NCBI GenBank assembly: GCA_022706165.1
Contig: JAKJDA010000037.1
Location: 1-12,579 of the forward strand
Reading direction: 5' to 3'
DNA: 12,579 nucleotides
From: Candidatus Hydrogenedentota bacterium
GTDB taxonomy: Bacteria; Hydrogenedentota; Hydrogenedentia; Hydrogenedentales; SLHB01
Below the pieces are notes generated by a model. The model ran no database searches and had not been told where the DNA came from. It saw only the letters and a program-made list of their open reading frames with translations. This document shows positions 1 to 7,143 of the stretch, piece after piece. Position 1 is the stretch's first letter, and each line of letters begins with the position of its first letter. Made by a program: the position numbers and the translations under genes.

Positions 1-1
1 T

Positions 2-982
2 GCCGGAGCGGCCGGCATATCGGTCGTGCGGCGGCGCAGCGACATGACGGGGGCGGCGATCACGGCCACCGCCGCCGGCATGGCCACGATGGCGGCCATC
101 ATCCTGGCCACGGGTTCCGTGGGGATGGACACGGGGCTGCGGGATTTGACGTTGATCCTTATGAACGGCGTCGCGTGCCTGTTTCTGGTTCCTGGCCTTT
201 TGTCTCCGCTCGAACGCGTGTCGGGCATCACCACGGACATTCAGCTTCTCGAATATTCCGATCTCAACAACGAGGTCCTGAGCCGCCTGGCCATTGAAGT
301 GCCTGCGACCTACGCCCACAGCTTGATGTTGGGTCAGCTTGCCGAAGCCGCCGCCGACGCCATCGGAGCCAACGGCCTGCTTGCGCAGGTGTGCGCCTAT
401 TACCACGACATTGGCAAGCTCCGCCGTCCGGAATACTTTATCGAGAACCAAACTGGCGCGAACATTCACGAGGAGCTCTCGCCGCGCCTGAGCGCACGCG
501 CCATCGCGTCGCACGTCGTCGAGGGGGTCGAGCTTGCCAAGGAGTTCCACCTGCCGAAACCCATCGTCAGCGGAATCCTCGAGCACCATGGCACTTGCCT
601 GATCGGTTTTTTTTACCAGCAGGCGCTGAACCAGCAACGGCATGACGACATCGCCGAATCCGATTTCCGCTATCCCGGCCCAAAGCCGCAGACACCGGAA
701 ACCGCCATTCTCATGATCTGCGACGCGGCCGAATCGGGGGTGCGTTCCATCAAGAATCCAAACGAGGAGCGCGTCCGCGAATTCGTCGACAAGATCATCG
801 CGGCGCGCGCGCAAGACCGCCAATTCGACGAATGCGATCTGACGCTGCGCAATCTCGACACCATCGCGGAAGTGGTGTCGCATCGCATCATGGTGAGCAT
901 GCACACGCGGATCGCATATCCCGAACGGTTGGACAAAAGAACCGGCGCCCCCGTCGCCGCAAGGGAGGGAACCGAAAAATGA
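2..982 (+). CDS. pgpH: HD-domain membrane phosphohydrolase, PgpH/YqfF (7TMR-HD) family, 5' truncated
   Basis: The frame is open from base 2, so the start lies left of the window; the GTG at 26 is probably not the real start. The fragment opens with hydrophobic segments (about residues 15-65) matching the last helices of a 7TM module. A cytoplasmic HD domain follows, with His106, the HD pair 135-136, EHH at 194-196 and an Asp near 241, the usual metal-binding pattern. In Firmicutes, PgpH of this family hydrolyses the second messenger c-di-AMP at the membrane. Whether this protein does so is inference from family. It ends in an ATGA overlap with ybeY, and the pgpH-ybeY order is well known from other phyla. 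A generic HD hydrolase is the alternative, but the membrane module next to the HD domain favours PgpH. Confidence 0.85.
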   Translation, partial: AGAAGISVVRRRSDMTGAAITATAAGMATMAAIILATGSVGMDTGLRDLTLILMNGVACLFLVPGLLSPLERVSGITTDIQLLEYSDLNNEVLSRLAIEVPATYAHSLMLGQLAEAAADAIGANGLLAQVCAYYHDIGKLRRPEYFIENQTGANIHEELSPRLSARAIASHVVEGVELAKEFHLPKPIVSGILEHHGTCLIGFFYQQALNQQRHDDIAESDFRYPGPKPQTPETAILMICDAAESGVRSIKNPNEERVREFVDKIIAARAQDRQFDECDLTLRNLDTIAEVVSHRIMVSMHTRIAYPERLDKRTGAPVAAREGTEK

Positions 983-1479
983 CCGTCACGCTTATTGTCC
1001 GCAATGCGTCGGGCCTCCGCGCCCCCGTCCTCCGGCGCGATCTGGAGCGTATCGCAGCGAAGGCCTGCGCGCTCGAAGGCTTTCGTGACAACGTCGAGAT
1101 AAGTCTGTTGTACTGCGACGACCTGTTCATTCGAGGATTGAACAAGACATACCGGCGCCAGGACAAGCCGACCGATGTCCTTTCGTTTGCGCAGAACCAT
1201 TCGCCCGGAAAGGGCCCGCGCCCTCTTGGCGACATCGTGATTTCGCTCGAAACCGTCGAGCGCCATTGCGCCGAAACCGGTGAAAGCCCGCGCCACGAAG
1301 CGCGCCTTTTGTTTTGTCACGGCGTGCTGCATCTTTTGGGGCATGATCACGCCGCCGCCGAGGATAAGACCGCGATGATGCGTCGTCAAGCGGAGTGCCT
1401 GGGGATACCCTTCGAGGCGGCTTGGCCCCCTTCAAAGGCCTTCGCGCGAAAGCGCCGTCCGTTGCGGGCGAATCGGTGA
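979..1479 (+). CDS. ybeY: Endoribonuclease YbeY, rRNA maturation factor
   Basis: YbeY is a small zinc-dependent endoribonuclease involved in 16S rRNA 3'-end processing and 70S ribosome quality control. The protein is 166 aa, normal to slightly long for the family. It shows the family's NKTYRRQDKPTDVLSF block (about 55-70) and the zinc motif HGVLHLLGHDH with His114, His118 and His124 in H-x3-H-x5-H spacing. The ATG at 979 was chosen because it overlaps the preceding stop (ATGA), a GGGAGG Shine-Dalgarno lies at 963-968, and the protein then starts at the usual family position. A longer frame reaching back to 832 is open but would run through pgpH. The basic C-terminal tail (about 150-166) extends beyond the core fold. 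Translation is probably coupled to pgpH. Confidence 0.95.
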   Translation: MTVTLIVRNASGLRAPVLRRDLERIAAKACALEGFRDNVEISLLYCDDLFIRGLNKTYRRQDKPTDVLSFAQNHSPGKGPRPLGDIVISLETVERHCAETGESPRHEARLLFCHGVLHLLGHDHAAAEDKTAMMRRQAECLGIPFEAAWPPSKAFARKRRPLRANR

Positions 1480-1549
1480 GAGATCCCATGCCGAAGCGCG
1501 CGAAACGGAAAGCATCTCTCGTGAGCGACATTGCCCGCCTAACGGCTTT

Positions 1550-2959
1550 ATGGACAGGGCTGTTGGCGGCGGGCCCGCCGCGATGGCCATTTTCCCGGGC
1601 GCGTCGTCCGAGCCCGCGATCTCAGTTTGGCGTCAGGGAAGCGTTTTCTTTCCGCCGGGGGCCCTCATCGCGGTGGCGGCGCTGCTGGGGTGTTCGGCCT
1701 TTTTCTCCGGATCCGAAACGGCCCTTTTCTCGATTCACCGCCTGCGTCTTCGCGCTCTTCGCGAGGAGCAATCGTTCACGGGGCGTTTGGTTGTGCAACT
1801 GTTGGACGATCCCGGCCGCTTGCTCACCACGATCCTCGTCGGCAACGTGTTGGTCAACGTTCTGATCGGCGCCATCGTCGGAACGCGCGTCGAAGGATTT
1901 CTCGAGGCCGTGACCCCGTGGCCGGCGTTTGCGAGCTATGTTGGCGCGACGCTGATTCTCACCGCCATCTTGTTGTTTTTCGGCGATATTTTGCCGAAGG
2001 TCGTCGCGGTGCATGCGCCGGAGCGTTTCGCCCGCGCCGTTGTTGTTCCGTTGGAGGCCGTGCGCTGGATGTTGGCGCCGTTGTGCGTCATGCTGCTGCG
2101 CTTGACCGATTTGCTTTTCAAAGTCGTGCGGTTTCACGAATTCCGGGCAGCTCCCTTCATCACGGACGACGAGTTGCGATCGGTGCTCTCCGATAGCGAA
2201 GCACACGGCGTTCTCGAAGAAGAAGAGCGCCAAATGATCGAAGGCATCCTTGAATTTAGCGACGTTCTCGTGCGCGAAATTCTCGTGCCGCGACCGAGCG
2301 TGATCGCCATCGAGGAAGATGCCGATATCGAGAAAGCGCTCGATATCCTGCGCGAACACGACTGTTCGCGCCTGCCCGTCTACCGGGAAGACCTGGATCA
2401 CATTGTCGGTCTCCTCGTCGCGAAGGACATGCTGCCGCACATGACGGAGGGCAAGAAGGGCCGTCCCATCCGCCCGCTGCTGCGTCCGGTCCATTTCGTT
2501 CCGGAAACGATGACTGTCCGCCAGTTCGTGCGCGACGCACAGCGTCACCGATCCCATATGGCCGTCGTCGTGGACGAGTACGGCGGCACCTCTGGCATCG
2601 TCACCCTCCACGATGCCATTCAGGAAGTCGTGGGCGACATCCTCGACGCCGGCGATGAGGAGAGTTTCGACTACGTTCAACTGGACGCGAACACGTATCG
2701 CGTTGCGGGCAATCTGCCGGTCGACGAACTTTCCGAACTCGTTGGCGTCGAATTCGAAGATGCCGAGCATACCACCGTCGCCGGATTGCTGATGAACATC
2801 GCCGAGAAGCTGCCTGATCCCGGCGATTCCGTTACGTGGTTGGGCATGCGTTTCACGGTTGAGTCGTGCGAGGGCAAACGCGTGTCGATCGTGCGCGTGG
2901 AACGATTGCAGGGGCCTGGCGCGTCCGAAGGAGAAACGCCGGCGGAGAGAGTTCCATGA
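1550..2959 (+). CDS. CNNM/CorC-type membrane protein with CBS pair (first paralogue)
   Basis: This is a member of the CNNM (DUF21) - CBS pair - CorC/HlyC family, often annotated hemolysin or HlyC/CorC transporter and linked to Mg2+ or Co2+ efflux. Of 469 aa, the CNNM domain spans about 36-210 with hydrophobic segments near 35-56, 91-118, 128-155 and 165-190, including FFSGSETALFS and FGDILPK. Two CBS domains lie at about 246-300 and 308-362 (VVVDEYGGTSGIVTLHD is the CBS2 signature), and a CorC_HlyC domain at about 372-452. The start is uncertain: ATG 1550 and ATG 1583 both lack a clear Shine-Dalgarno, and the first 30 residues are not typical of the family. The stop overlaps the start of the next gene. 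A proteobacterial ybeY-corC order is common. Ion specificity cannot be read from sequence. Confidence 0.9.
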   Translation: MDRAVGGGPAAMAIFPGASSEPAISVWRQGSVFFPPGALIAVAALLGCSAFFSGSETALFSIHRLRLRALREEQSFTGRLVVQLLDDPGRLLTTILVGNVLVNVLIGAIVGTRVEGFLEAVTPWPAFASYVGATLILTAILLFFGDILPKVVAVHAPERFARAVVVPLEAVRWMLAPLCVMLLRLTDLLFKVVRFHEFRAAPFITDDELRSVLSDSEAHGVLEEEERQMIEGILEFSDVLVREILVPRPSVIAIEEDADIEKALDILREHDCSRLPVYREDLDHIVGLLVAKDMLPHMTEGKKGRPIRPLLRPVHFVPETMTVRQFVRDAQRHRSHMAVVVDEYGGTSGIVTLHDAIQEVVGDILDAGDEESFDYVQLDANTYRVAGNLPVDELSELVGVEFEDAEHTTVAGLLMNIAEKLPDPGDSVTWLGMRFTVESCEGKRVSIVRVERLQGPGASEGETPAERVP

Positions 2960-4209
2960 GCCTCGCGATAGCGTTTGCCTTGTTTTTCCTGACCGTGCTG
3001 TTGCAGGCCTTGTTTTCAGGCTACGAGACAGGCTTCATATCGACGAACCCCATCCGCATCCGTTACCTTGCGGAAGAGCAAGATCTGCCTCGGGCTGCGC
3101 GCCTTTTGCGCCACATTCATCGACCCGATACGATGCTGACCATGCTGCTTATCGCCAATAGCATTCTCTTGATTGTTGGCACGACCGCGTTGTCCAAGGC
3201 GTTCGATTCGCCGGCGATCGCCACATTGATCGCCGTGCCCACGTATCTCATCTTTTCCGAGATCGTTCCCAAGAGCATTTTTCGCGTGCATCCCAATCGC
3301 CTTTCCCTTACATTGCTGCCGGTCATCCGCGTTTTCTACGTCTTGCTCGCCCCGGTGGCGGTTCCCATAGCGCTGTTGACCCGCACGCTTATGCGAACTC
3401 GCGAGACCGGTCAGTCGCACATCAATCCCTTGATGACCTCGCTCGATGACGTGCGCATTCTTGTTGACGAAAGCGCCGAACACGGCACCATCGAGCGCGA
3501 AGAGCAGCGCATGATCCATTCCGTGATCGACCTGCAAACAACGCAGGCGTATGAGATCATGGTCCCGCGCATCGACATGGAGGCTTTGCCCGACACCGCC
3601 ACGCGCTTGGAGCTCCTCGCGCGTTTCATCGAGACAGGCCGCACGCGCATCCCTATCTACAAAGACACGATCGATACGATCGTCGGCGTCGTCAACGCCT
3701 ACGACGTGCTGCTCGACGCCGATCCGGACAACCCTGACATCGGGCGCTTTGTTTGCGAGGCGCTGCACGTTCCGGATACGCTGAAGCTCGACGAGTTGCT
3801 GCGCCAGTTGCGCGCCGCCAAGCAGCATATGGCCATCGTCACCGACGAATACGGCGGCACCGACGGCTTGGTCACCATCGAGGACATCCTTGAAGAGATC
3901 TTTGGCGACATCCAAGACGAACACGACCGCGAAGAGAGTCCGATTCGTCAGGTCGGCCCCAATGCGTATGTCGTCGATGCGCGCATGGCCCTCGAGGAAG
4001 CCGCCGAGGCCATGGGCATTGCGATCGAGGACGACGAAGTCGAGACCGTGGGAGGCTGGGTCATGCATGCCGCAGGACGCATTCCGTTGCAAGGCGAGGT
4101 GATGACCTTGGAGCGGTTTCGCGTCACGCTGCTTGAGGGCGGTCCGAATTGCGTCAACCGGATTCGCGTCGAGATCATGCCGGACACGCCTCCGGCGCCG
4201 CCGCTGTAA
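2956..4209 (+). CDS. CNNM/CorC-type membrane protein with CBS pair (second paralogue)
   Basis: A 417-aa second copy of the same architecture lies directly behind the first. The CNNM domain is at about 1-165, starting at once with a hydrophobic helix and [11 protein letters not shown]; the CBS pair is at about 202-255 and 265-318 ([19 protein letters not shown]); the CorC_HlyC domain is at about 328-408. ATG 2956 is preferred over an upstream in-frame start at 2866 because it overlaps the previous stop as ATGA, has GGAGAG at 2943-2950, and gives the usual family N-terminus. The two copies are clearly diverged, not a recent duplication: the GNVLVN segment of copy 1 reads ANSILLIV here, and GDILPK reads SEIVPK. 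A metal ion transport or regulatory role is inferred from family; the substrate is unknown. Confidence 0.92.
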   Translation: MSLAIAFALFFLTVLLQALFSGYETGFISTNPIRIRYLAEEQDLPRAARLLRHIHRPDTMLTMLLIANSILLIVGTTALSKAFDSPAIATLIAVPTYLIFSEIVPKSIFRVHPNRLSLTLLPVIRVFYVLLAPVAVPIALLTRTLMRTRETGQSHINPLMTSLDDVRILVDESAEHGTIEREEQRMIHSVIDLQTTQAYEIMVPRIDMEALPDTATRLELLARFIETGRTRIPIYKDTIDTIVGVVNAYDVLLDADPDNPDIGRFVCEALHVPDTLKLDELLRQLRAAKQHMAIVTDEYGGTDGLVTIEDILEEIFGDIQDEHDREESPIRQVGPNAYVVDARMALEEAAEAMGIAIEDDEVETVGGWVMHAAGRIPLQGEVMTLERFRVTLLEGGPNCVNRIRVEIMPDTPPAPPL

Positions 4210-4234
4210 CGCATTTTCACGTGTATCCAATGCG
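4210..4234 (+). other. Short hairpin just after the CNNM operon
   Basis: A perfect 6-bp inverted repeat, CGCATT at 4210-4215 and AATGCG at 4229-4234, begins right after the TAA of the second CNNM gene, with a 13-base loop containing CACGTG. No T-run follows, so it is at best a weak or factor-assisted terminator, or an mRNA 3'-end structure. Confidence 0.3.
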
Positions 4235-4270
4235 ATGACCTTGCTTGCTGTTCGCGTTCGCGCCTTTCTC

Positions 4271-4299
4271 TTGCATTGATCGCCGCAATATGCTATGGT
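4271..4299 (+). promoter_or_regulatory. Predicted promoter of the rplJ-rplL unit
   Basis: TTGCAT at 4271-4276 is separated by exactly 17 bases from TATGGT at 4294-4299, which is preceded by TGC, giving an extended -10 element (TGCTATGGT). A start near 4305 would give a 5' leader of about 200 nt, long enough to hold the L10 leader. The -35 matches the consensus only in TTG, so the extended -10 carries most of the weight. Confidence 0.55.
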
Positions 4300-4344
4300 C
4301 CCTGCAGTTTTCCGGGATTCCGGGAAGCTATCGCTGGTCGAAGA

Positions 4345-4470
4345 CAGCCGGTGGCCGGATGGCGTCGTGGATGCCGGATGGCCTTAATGCAAGCCTGCCG
4401 AGGCCGCGGACAGATACAAAGCGAATCTTGTCCCGCACTGTCTTTAGCCGGACCGTGCGGGTTTGTTTTT
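4345..4470 (+). ncRNA. Ribosomal protein L10 leader (autoregulatory mRNA element)
   Basis: The leader of rplJ carries the block AAGCCTGCCGAGGC at 4390-4403, which matches the conserved core of L10 leader RNAs, where L10 with bound L7/L12 binds a kink-turn-containing stem and represses its own mRNA. A hairpin GGCCTT/AAGCC (4380-4395, one bulge) precedes it. A second stem follows, GGACAGAT at 4408-4415 with ATCTTGTCC at 4425-4433 (8 pairs, one bulged T). A direct repeat GCCGGATGGC is present at 4354-4363 and 4373-4382. The element sits at the expected place, immediately before rplJ, and ends in an attenuator hairpin. Boundaries are approximate. Identification rests on recognition of the core and context, not on a covariance model. 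Confidence 0.8.
4432..4470 (+). terminator. Intrinsic attenuator in the L10 leader
   Basis: CCCGCAC (4432-4438) pairs with GTGCGGG (4455-4461). After one T/C mismatch the stem continues as GTC (4440-4442) with GAC (4451-4453), leaving loop 4443-4450. TTTGTTTTT (4462-4470) follows directly. This is a textbook Rho-independent terminator lying upstream of the rplJ start, so it should act as an attenuator. Its 5' arm shares bases 4432-4433 with the preceding leader stem, so the two helices can compete at their junction. Confidence 0.85.
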
Positions 4471-4504
4471 GCTTTGGCGGGCGTTTGAGAGGAGGTGAGT
4501 ACCA

Positions 4505-5035
4505 TTGCCGAAGCCGGAAAAACTTGAAGCCGTGGCGGAATTGAAGGAGCGGATTCAGAACAGCCAGATCTGCGTGATGACGAAGTATGTCGGCATCAAC
4601 GCGGAGCAGTCCACGCAGTTGCGCAGCAAGTTGCGGGGACAGGGCGTGCAGTACAAGGTGTACAAGAACACGCTGGCCTCTCGCGTGCTGGACGAGTTGG
4701 GACACGGCGAAGCGAAATCGTTCATGGAAGGTCCGACCGGGTGGGCCTTTTCAGCGGACCCCGTGGCGCCGTCGAAGGTGTTGAAGGATTTCAACAAGGA
4801 AGTGCCGAAGGTGGAGATGCTGGGCGGCATCCTCGAAGGCCGGGTGATCAGCAGGGTTCAGTTGAATGCGCTGGCCGACCTGCCAAGCCGCGAGGTGTTG
4901 CTGGCGCAGGTTGTGGGCGCGATTGCGGCGCCGCTGAGCAGCTTCGTGGGCGTTCTCAATGCCTTGCCGCGCAACCTCGTCAACGTATTGGATCAGATTC
5001 GAAAACAGAAGGAAGAAAGTGGAGCGGCCGCGTGA
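4505..5035 (+). CDS. rplJ: 50S ribosomal protein L10
   Basis: L10 forms the base of the ribosomal stalk, binds 23S rRNA together with L11 and carries L7/L12 dimers on its C-terminal helix. The 176-aa length is normal. The N-terminal RNA-binding domain is recognisable (KLEAVAELKERI near 6-17, YVGINAEQSTQLRSKLR at about 28-44, YKVYKNTLASRV at about 50-61), as is the C-terminal helix rich in hydrophobics and charges (about 140-172). TTG 4505 is the start: a near-perfect Shine-Dalgarno AGGAGGTGA at 4490-4498 lies 6 bases upstream, and MPKPEKLEAV fits the family N-terminus. Expression is probably controlled by the preceding L10 leader and attenuator. rplK-rplA are not upstream; a CNNM gene is. Confidence 0.97.
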   Translation: MPKPEKLEAVAELKERIQNSQICVMTKYVGINAEQSTQLRSKLRGQGVQYKVYKNTLASRVLDELGHGEAKSFMEGPTGWAFSADPVAPSKVLKDFNKEVPKVEMLGGILEGRVISRVQLNALADLPSREVLLAQVVGAIAAPLSSFVGVLNALPRNLVNVLDQIRKQKEESGAAA

Positions 5036-5079
5036 AGCGCCCGTTCCCACAGCCTACCAGTAGGGAGGAATAGAAAGTC

Positions 5080-5469
5080 ATGTCCGAGAAGCTTGATGGA
5101 ATTATCGAACAGATCGCGGGGTTGTCCGTTCTTGAGCTGAGCGAGCTCGTGAAGGCCCTCGAAGACAAGTTTGGCGTGACGGCCGCCGCCCCGATGATGA
5201 TGGGCGCCATGCCGATGGCCGGCGCCGCAGCTGCGGAAGTCGACGAAGGTCCGTCGTCCTATGACGTGATCCTGGCCAGCGCCGGTGCCCAGAAAATCCA
5301 GGTCATCAAGGTCGTGCGCGAATTGACCGGCCTGGGCCTGAAAGAAGCCAAGGACCTTGTGGACGGCGCTCCGAAGCCCGTCAAGGAAGGCCTGAGCGAA
5401 GAAGAAGCCAAAGGCCTCAAAGAGAAGCTCGAAGCCGTTGGCGCCAGCATCGAACTGAAGGGCAAGTAA
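5080..5469 (+). CDS. rplL: 50S ribosomal protein L7/L12
   Basis: L7/L12 is the multicopy stalk protein that recruits and stimulates translational GTPases. The 129-aa protein has the N-terminal dimerisation helices (about 1-36, [19 protein letters not shown] near 14-32), a flexible Ala/Met/Gly-rich hinge (about 36-58, with the run [10 protein letters not shown]), and the globular C-terminal domain (about 60-129) with [20 protein letters not shown], the face contacting elongation factors. The start has GGGAGG at 5063-5068, 11 bases upstream. It lies 44 bases after rplJ, surely co-transcribed. It is followed by a terminator instead of rpoB, the usual next gene. Confidence 0.98.
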   Translation: MSEKLDGIIEQIAGLSVLELSELVKALEDKFGVTAAAPMMMGAMPMAGAAAAEVDEGPSSYDVILASAGAQKIQVIKVVRELTGLGLKEAKDLVDGAPKPVKEGLSEEEAKGLKEKLEAVGASIELKGK

Positions 5470-5492
5470 TCTCCATTCCCGAATCCATTGCG

Positions 5493-5530
5493 CGGCGGCC
5501 CTGTTTGTTCACGGGGCCGCCGTTTTCCTC
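5493..5530 (+). terminator. Rho-independent terminator after rplL
   Basis: CGGCGGCCC (5493-5501) pairs perfectly with GGGCCGCCG (5514-5522). The stem can extend inward by G5503-C5512 and T5504-A5511, and the T-rich tract TTTTCCTC follows. The very GC-rich stem 23 bases after the rplL stop should end the rplJ-rplL transcript. Confidence 0.85.
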
Positions 5531-5608
5531 GCCTTGCCAATTCGAGTCCGAGGAAGAGGGGCATGACGCCTATCTGGTTCGGGTTTCGGGCGCCTGCGAC
5601 GTGTGACC

Positions 5609-5624
5609 ATTGAATCATTGAATC
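5609..5624. repeat. Perfect tandem octamer ATTGAATC x2 at a promoter
   Basis: ATTGAATC occurs at 5609-5616 and immediately again at 5617-5624. The second copy contains the -35 hexamer TTGAAT of the predicted melA promoter. It could be a regulator half-site repeat or chance. Confidence 0.5.
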
Positions 5625-5646
5625 CAGGATGGTGAAGCACGATAAT
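5618..5646 (+). promoter_or_regulatory. Predicted sigma-70-type promoter of the GH4-corA unit
   Basis: TTGAAT (5618-5623), a 17-base spacer and GATAAT (5641-5646) make the best promoter match in the window. It sits between the rplL terminator and the GH4 gene, giving a 5' leader of about 100 bases. The stretch 5531-5754 has no gene that I can support; besides this promoter and the octamer repeat I see only the ribosome binding site AAGGAG at 5741-5746. Confidence 0.65.
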
Positions 5647-5754
5647 GCGCGGGTTTGCGCTGGCGTCTCGATCGATGCGGGAGAGGCGTCAATGTTTGGT
5701 TTCCATGCGAAGGAAAGCGCGCCGGTTGCGACGCCACGTCAAGGAGTGTAGAAA

Positions 5755-7083
5755 ATGCCACGGATTGCGTTTATCGGAGCGGGAAGTCTTGGCTTTACGC
5801 GCGGCTTGGTGCGCGATTTGCTGACGTTTCCGCTTCTCGAGAACTCCACCATTGTCCTGATGGATGTGGACGAGGAGCGTTTGGACTTTGCCCGCCGCGC
5901 GGTGATGACGATCGTCGATCGCGGCGGCTATCCGGCCAAGGTCGAAGCGACGCTGGATCGTAAGCAAGCGCTCAAGGGCGCGGATGCGGTGTTGTGCACC
6001 ATCCTGGCGGGCGGCGTGCAGGTGTGGCGGCACGATATCGAGATTCCGAAGAAGTACGGTATTGACACAAACATCGGCGATACGCGCAGCGTCAGCGGCA
6101 TCTTTCGTGCGTTGCGCACCATCCCGGTGATGGTCGACATCTGCAAGGACATCGAGCGCTATTGCCCGAACGCGCTGTTGCTGAACTACACGAACCCGAT
6201 GGCGATGCTGTGCCGCGCGATGCAGCGCGCGTCGCATGTCCAAGTGAGCGGCCTGTGCCACAGCGTGCAGGGCACGGCGGGGATGCTCGCGGCATGGATC
6301 AAGACGCCGATGGACCGCATCACGTATGTGTGCGCGGGCATCAACCATCAGGCGTGGTACGTCGAGTTCAAGAAAGACGGCAAGGATGCGTATCCGCTTA
6401 TTCGCAAGGCCATCGAGAAGGATCCGAAGATTTACAATGCGGAGCAGGTCCGCAATGAGATGTTCCTGCACCTCGATTACTACGTGACCGAATCGAGCGG
6501 CCACAACTCCGAATACAACTGGTGGTTCCGCAAGCGCCCCGACCTCATCAAGAAGTATTGCACGAAGGGAACCAACTGGAATCCCGGACACTATGGCTAT
6601 ATTCTTCAAGAGTACCTGAAGGTGGAAAAGTCTTGGAAGAAAGACATTGCCCAGTGGTTCAAGGAGGGCGCGCCGTTTGACTTGGCGCGCGGGCACGAGT
6701 ACGCGGCGTCCATTATCAACGCTTACATGGGCGGCGATCCGTACTTGTTCCACGGCAACGTGGCGAACACGAAGCTGATCACGAATTTGCCGGACAATTG
6801 CTGCGTGGAAGTGCCGGTGCTGGCGAACAAGCGCGGCCTGAACCCGATTCACGTGGGCGCATTGCCGCCACAACTTGCCGCGCTGAACAACATCAGCGTG
6901 GCCGTCGAGGAAATGGCCGTCGAGGCGGCGTTGACCGGGGATCCGCGCATGGTGTTTCACGCGGTGGCGTATGATCCGTTGTGCGCGGCGGTGTTGTCGC
7001 TTGCTGAAATCAAGAAGATGACTCAGGAAATGTTGCGGAAAAACAAGCCGCACCTGCCGCAGTTCAAGTCGATCGATATTTGA
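5755..7083 (+). CDS. melA: Glycoside hydrolase family 4, MelA-like alpha-galactosidase
   Basis: GH4 enzymes cleave glycosides by an NAD+- and divalent-metal-dependent (usually Mn2+) redox-elimination mechanism in the cytoplasm. The 442-aa protein has the Rossmann signature GAGSLGF (8-14), the [18 protein letters not shown] block (107-124), NYTNPMAM (144-151), and the metal ligands expected from family comparison: Cys168 in GLCHSVQG and His198 in GINHQAW. The combination GDT...FRALRTIP with CHSVQGT resembles E. coli MelA more than the maltose-6-phosphate or 6-phospho-glucosidase branches. ATG 5755 has AAGGAG 8 bases upstream. No transporter or regulator for a galactoside is adjacent; the next gene is a CorA-type transporter. 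The alpha-galactosidase assignment is likely, but substrate and anomer specificity within GH4 can shift. Confidence 0.88.
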   Translation: MPRIAFIGAGSLGFTRGLVRDLLTFPLLENSTIVLMDVDEERLDFARRAVMTIVDRGGYPAKVEATLDRKQALKGADAVLCTILAGGVQVWRHDIEIPKKYGIDTNIGDTRSVSGIFRALRTIPVMVDICKDIERYCPNALLLNYTNPMAMLCRAMQRASHVQVSGLCHSVQGTAGMLAAWIKTPMDRITYVCAGINHQAWYVEFKKDGKDAYPLIRKAIEKDPKIYNAEQVRNEMFLHLDYYVTESSGHNSEYNWWFRKRPDLIKKYCTKGTNWNPGHYGYILQEYLKVEKSWKKDIAQWFKEGAPFDLARGHEYAASIINAYMGGDPYLFHGNVANTKLITNLPDNCCVEVPVLANKRGLNPIHVGALPPQLAALNNISVAVEEMAVEAALTGDPRMVFHAVAYDPLCAAVLSLAEIKKMTQEMLRKNKPHLPQFKSIDI

Positions 7084-7125
7084 CGTCGCAGCAGCGTCTG
7101 GAACGACAGGAGGTTCGAGTCCTAT

Positions 7126-7143
7126 GGAGAACAGTGGCTTATG
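7126..7143 (+). promoter_or_regulatory. Ambiguous translation start of the CorA-like gene
   Basis: GGAGA at 7126-7130 lies about 10 bases before ATG 7141 and can serve it. A stronger AGGAGG at 7108-7113 is instead ideally placed for an out-of-frame ATG at 7124. ATG 7141 is kept because no other in-frame start exists after the TGA at 7081 and because MLKRYAFAQGG fits the family N-terminus. Confidence 0.5.

Noticed and set aside
832..978. Upstream extension of the ybeY frame into pgpH
   Set aside because: The extra residues are not part of the YbeY family and overlap pgpH coding sequence; ATG 979 has the ribosome site and the family N-terminus.
1622..2770. A 382-codon open frame on the minus strand across the first CNNM gene
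   Set aside because: Antisense shadow of a well-supported gene; the translation is low in hydrophobic structure and shows no known motif.
2866..2955. Upstream extension of the second CNNM frame
   Set aside because: It lies within the first CNNM gene, and the encoded Arg/Gly-rich stretch is unlike the hydrophobic N-terminus of the family that starts at ATG 2956.
3016..4230. A 404-codon open frame on the minus strand across the second CNNM gene
   Set aside because: Same reasoning: it mirrors the CNNM reading frame, has the same Asp/His/Arg-rich antisense composition and no ribosome site of note.
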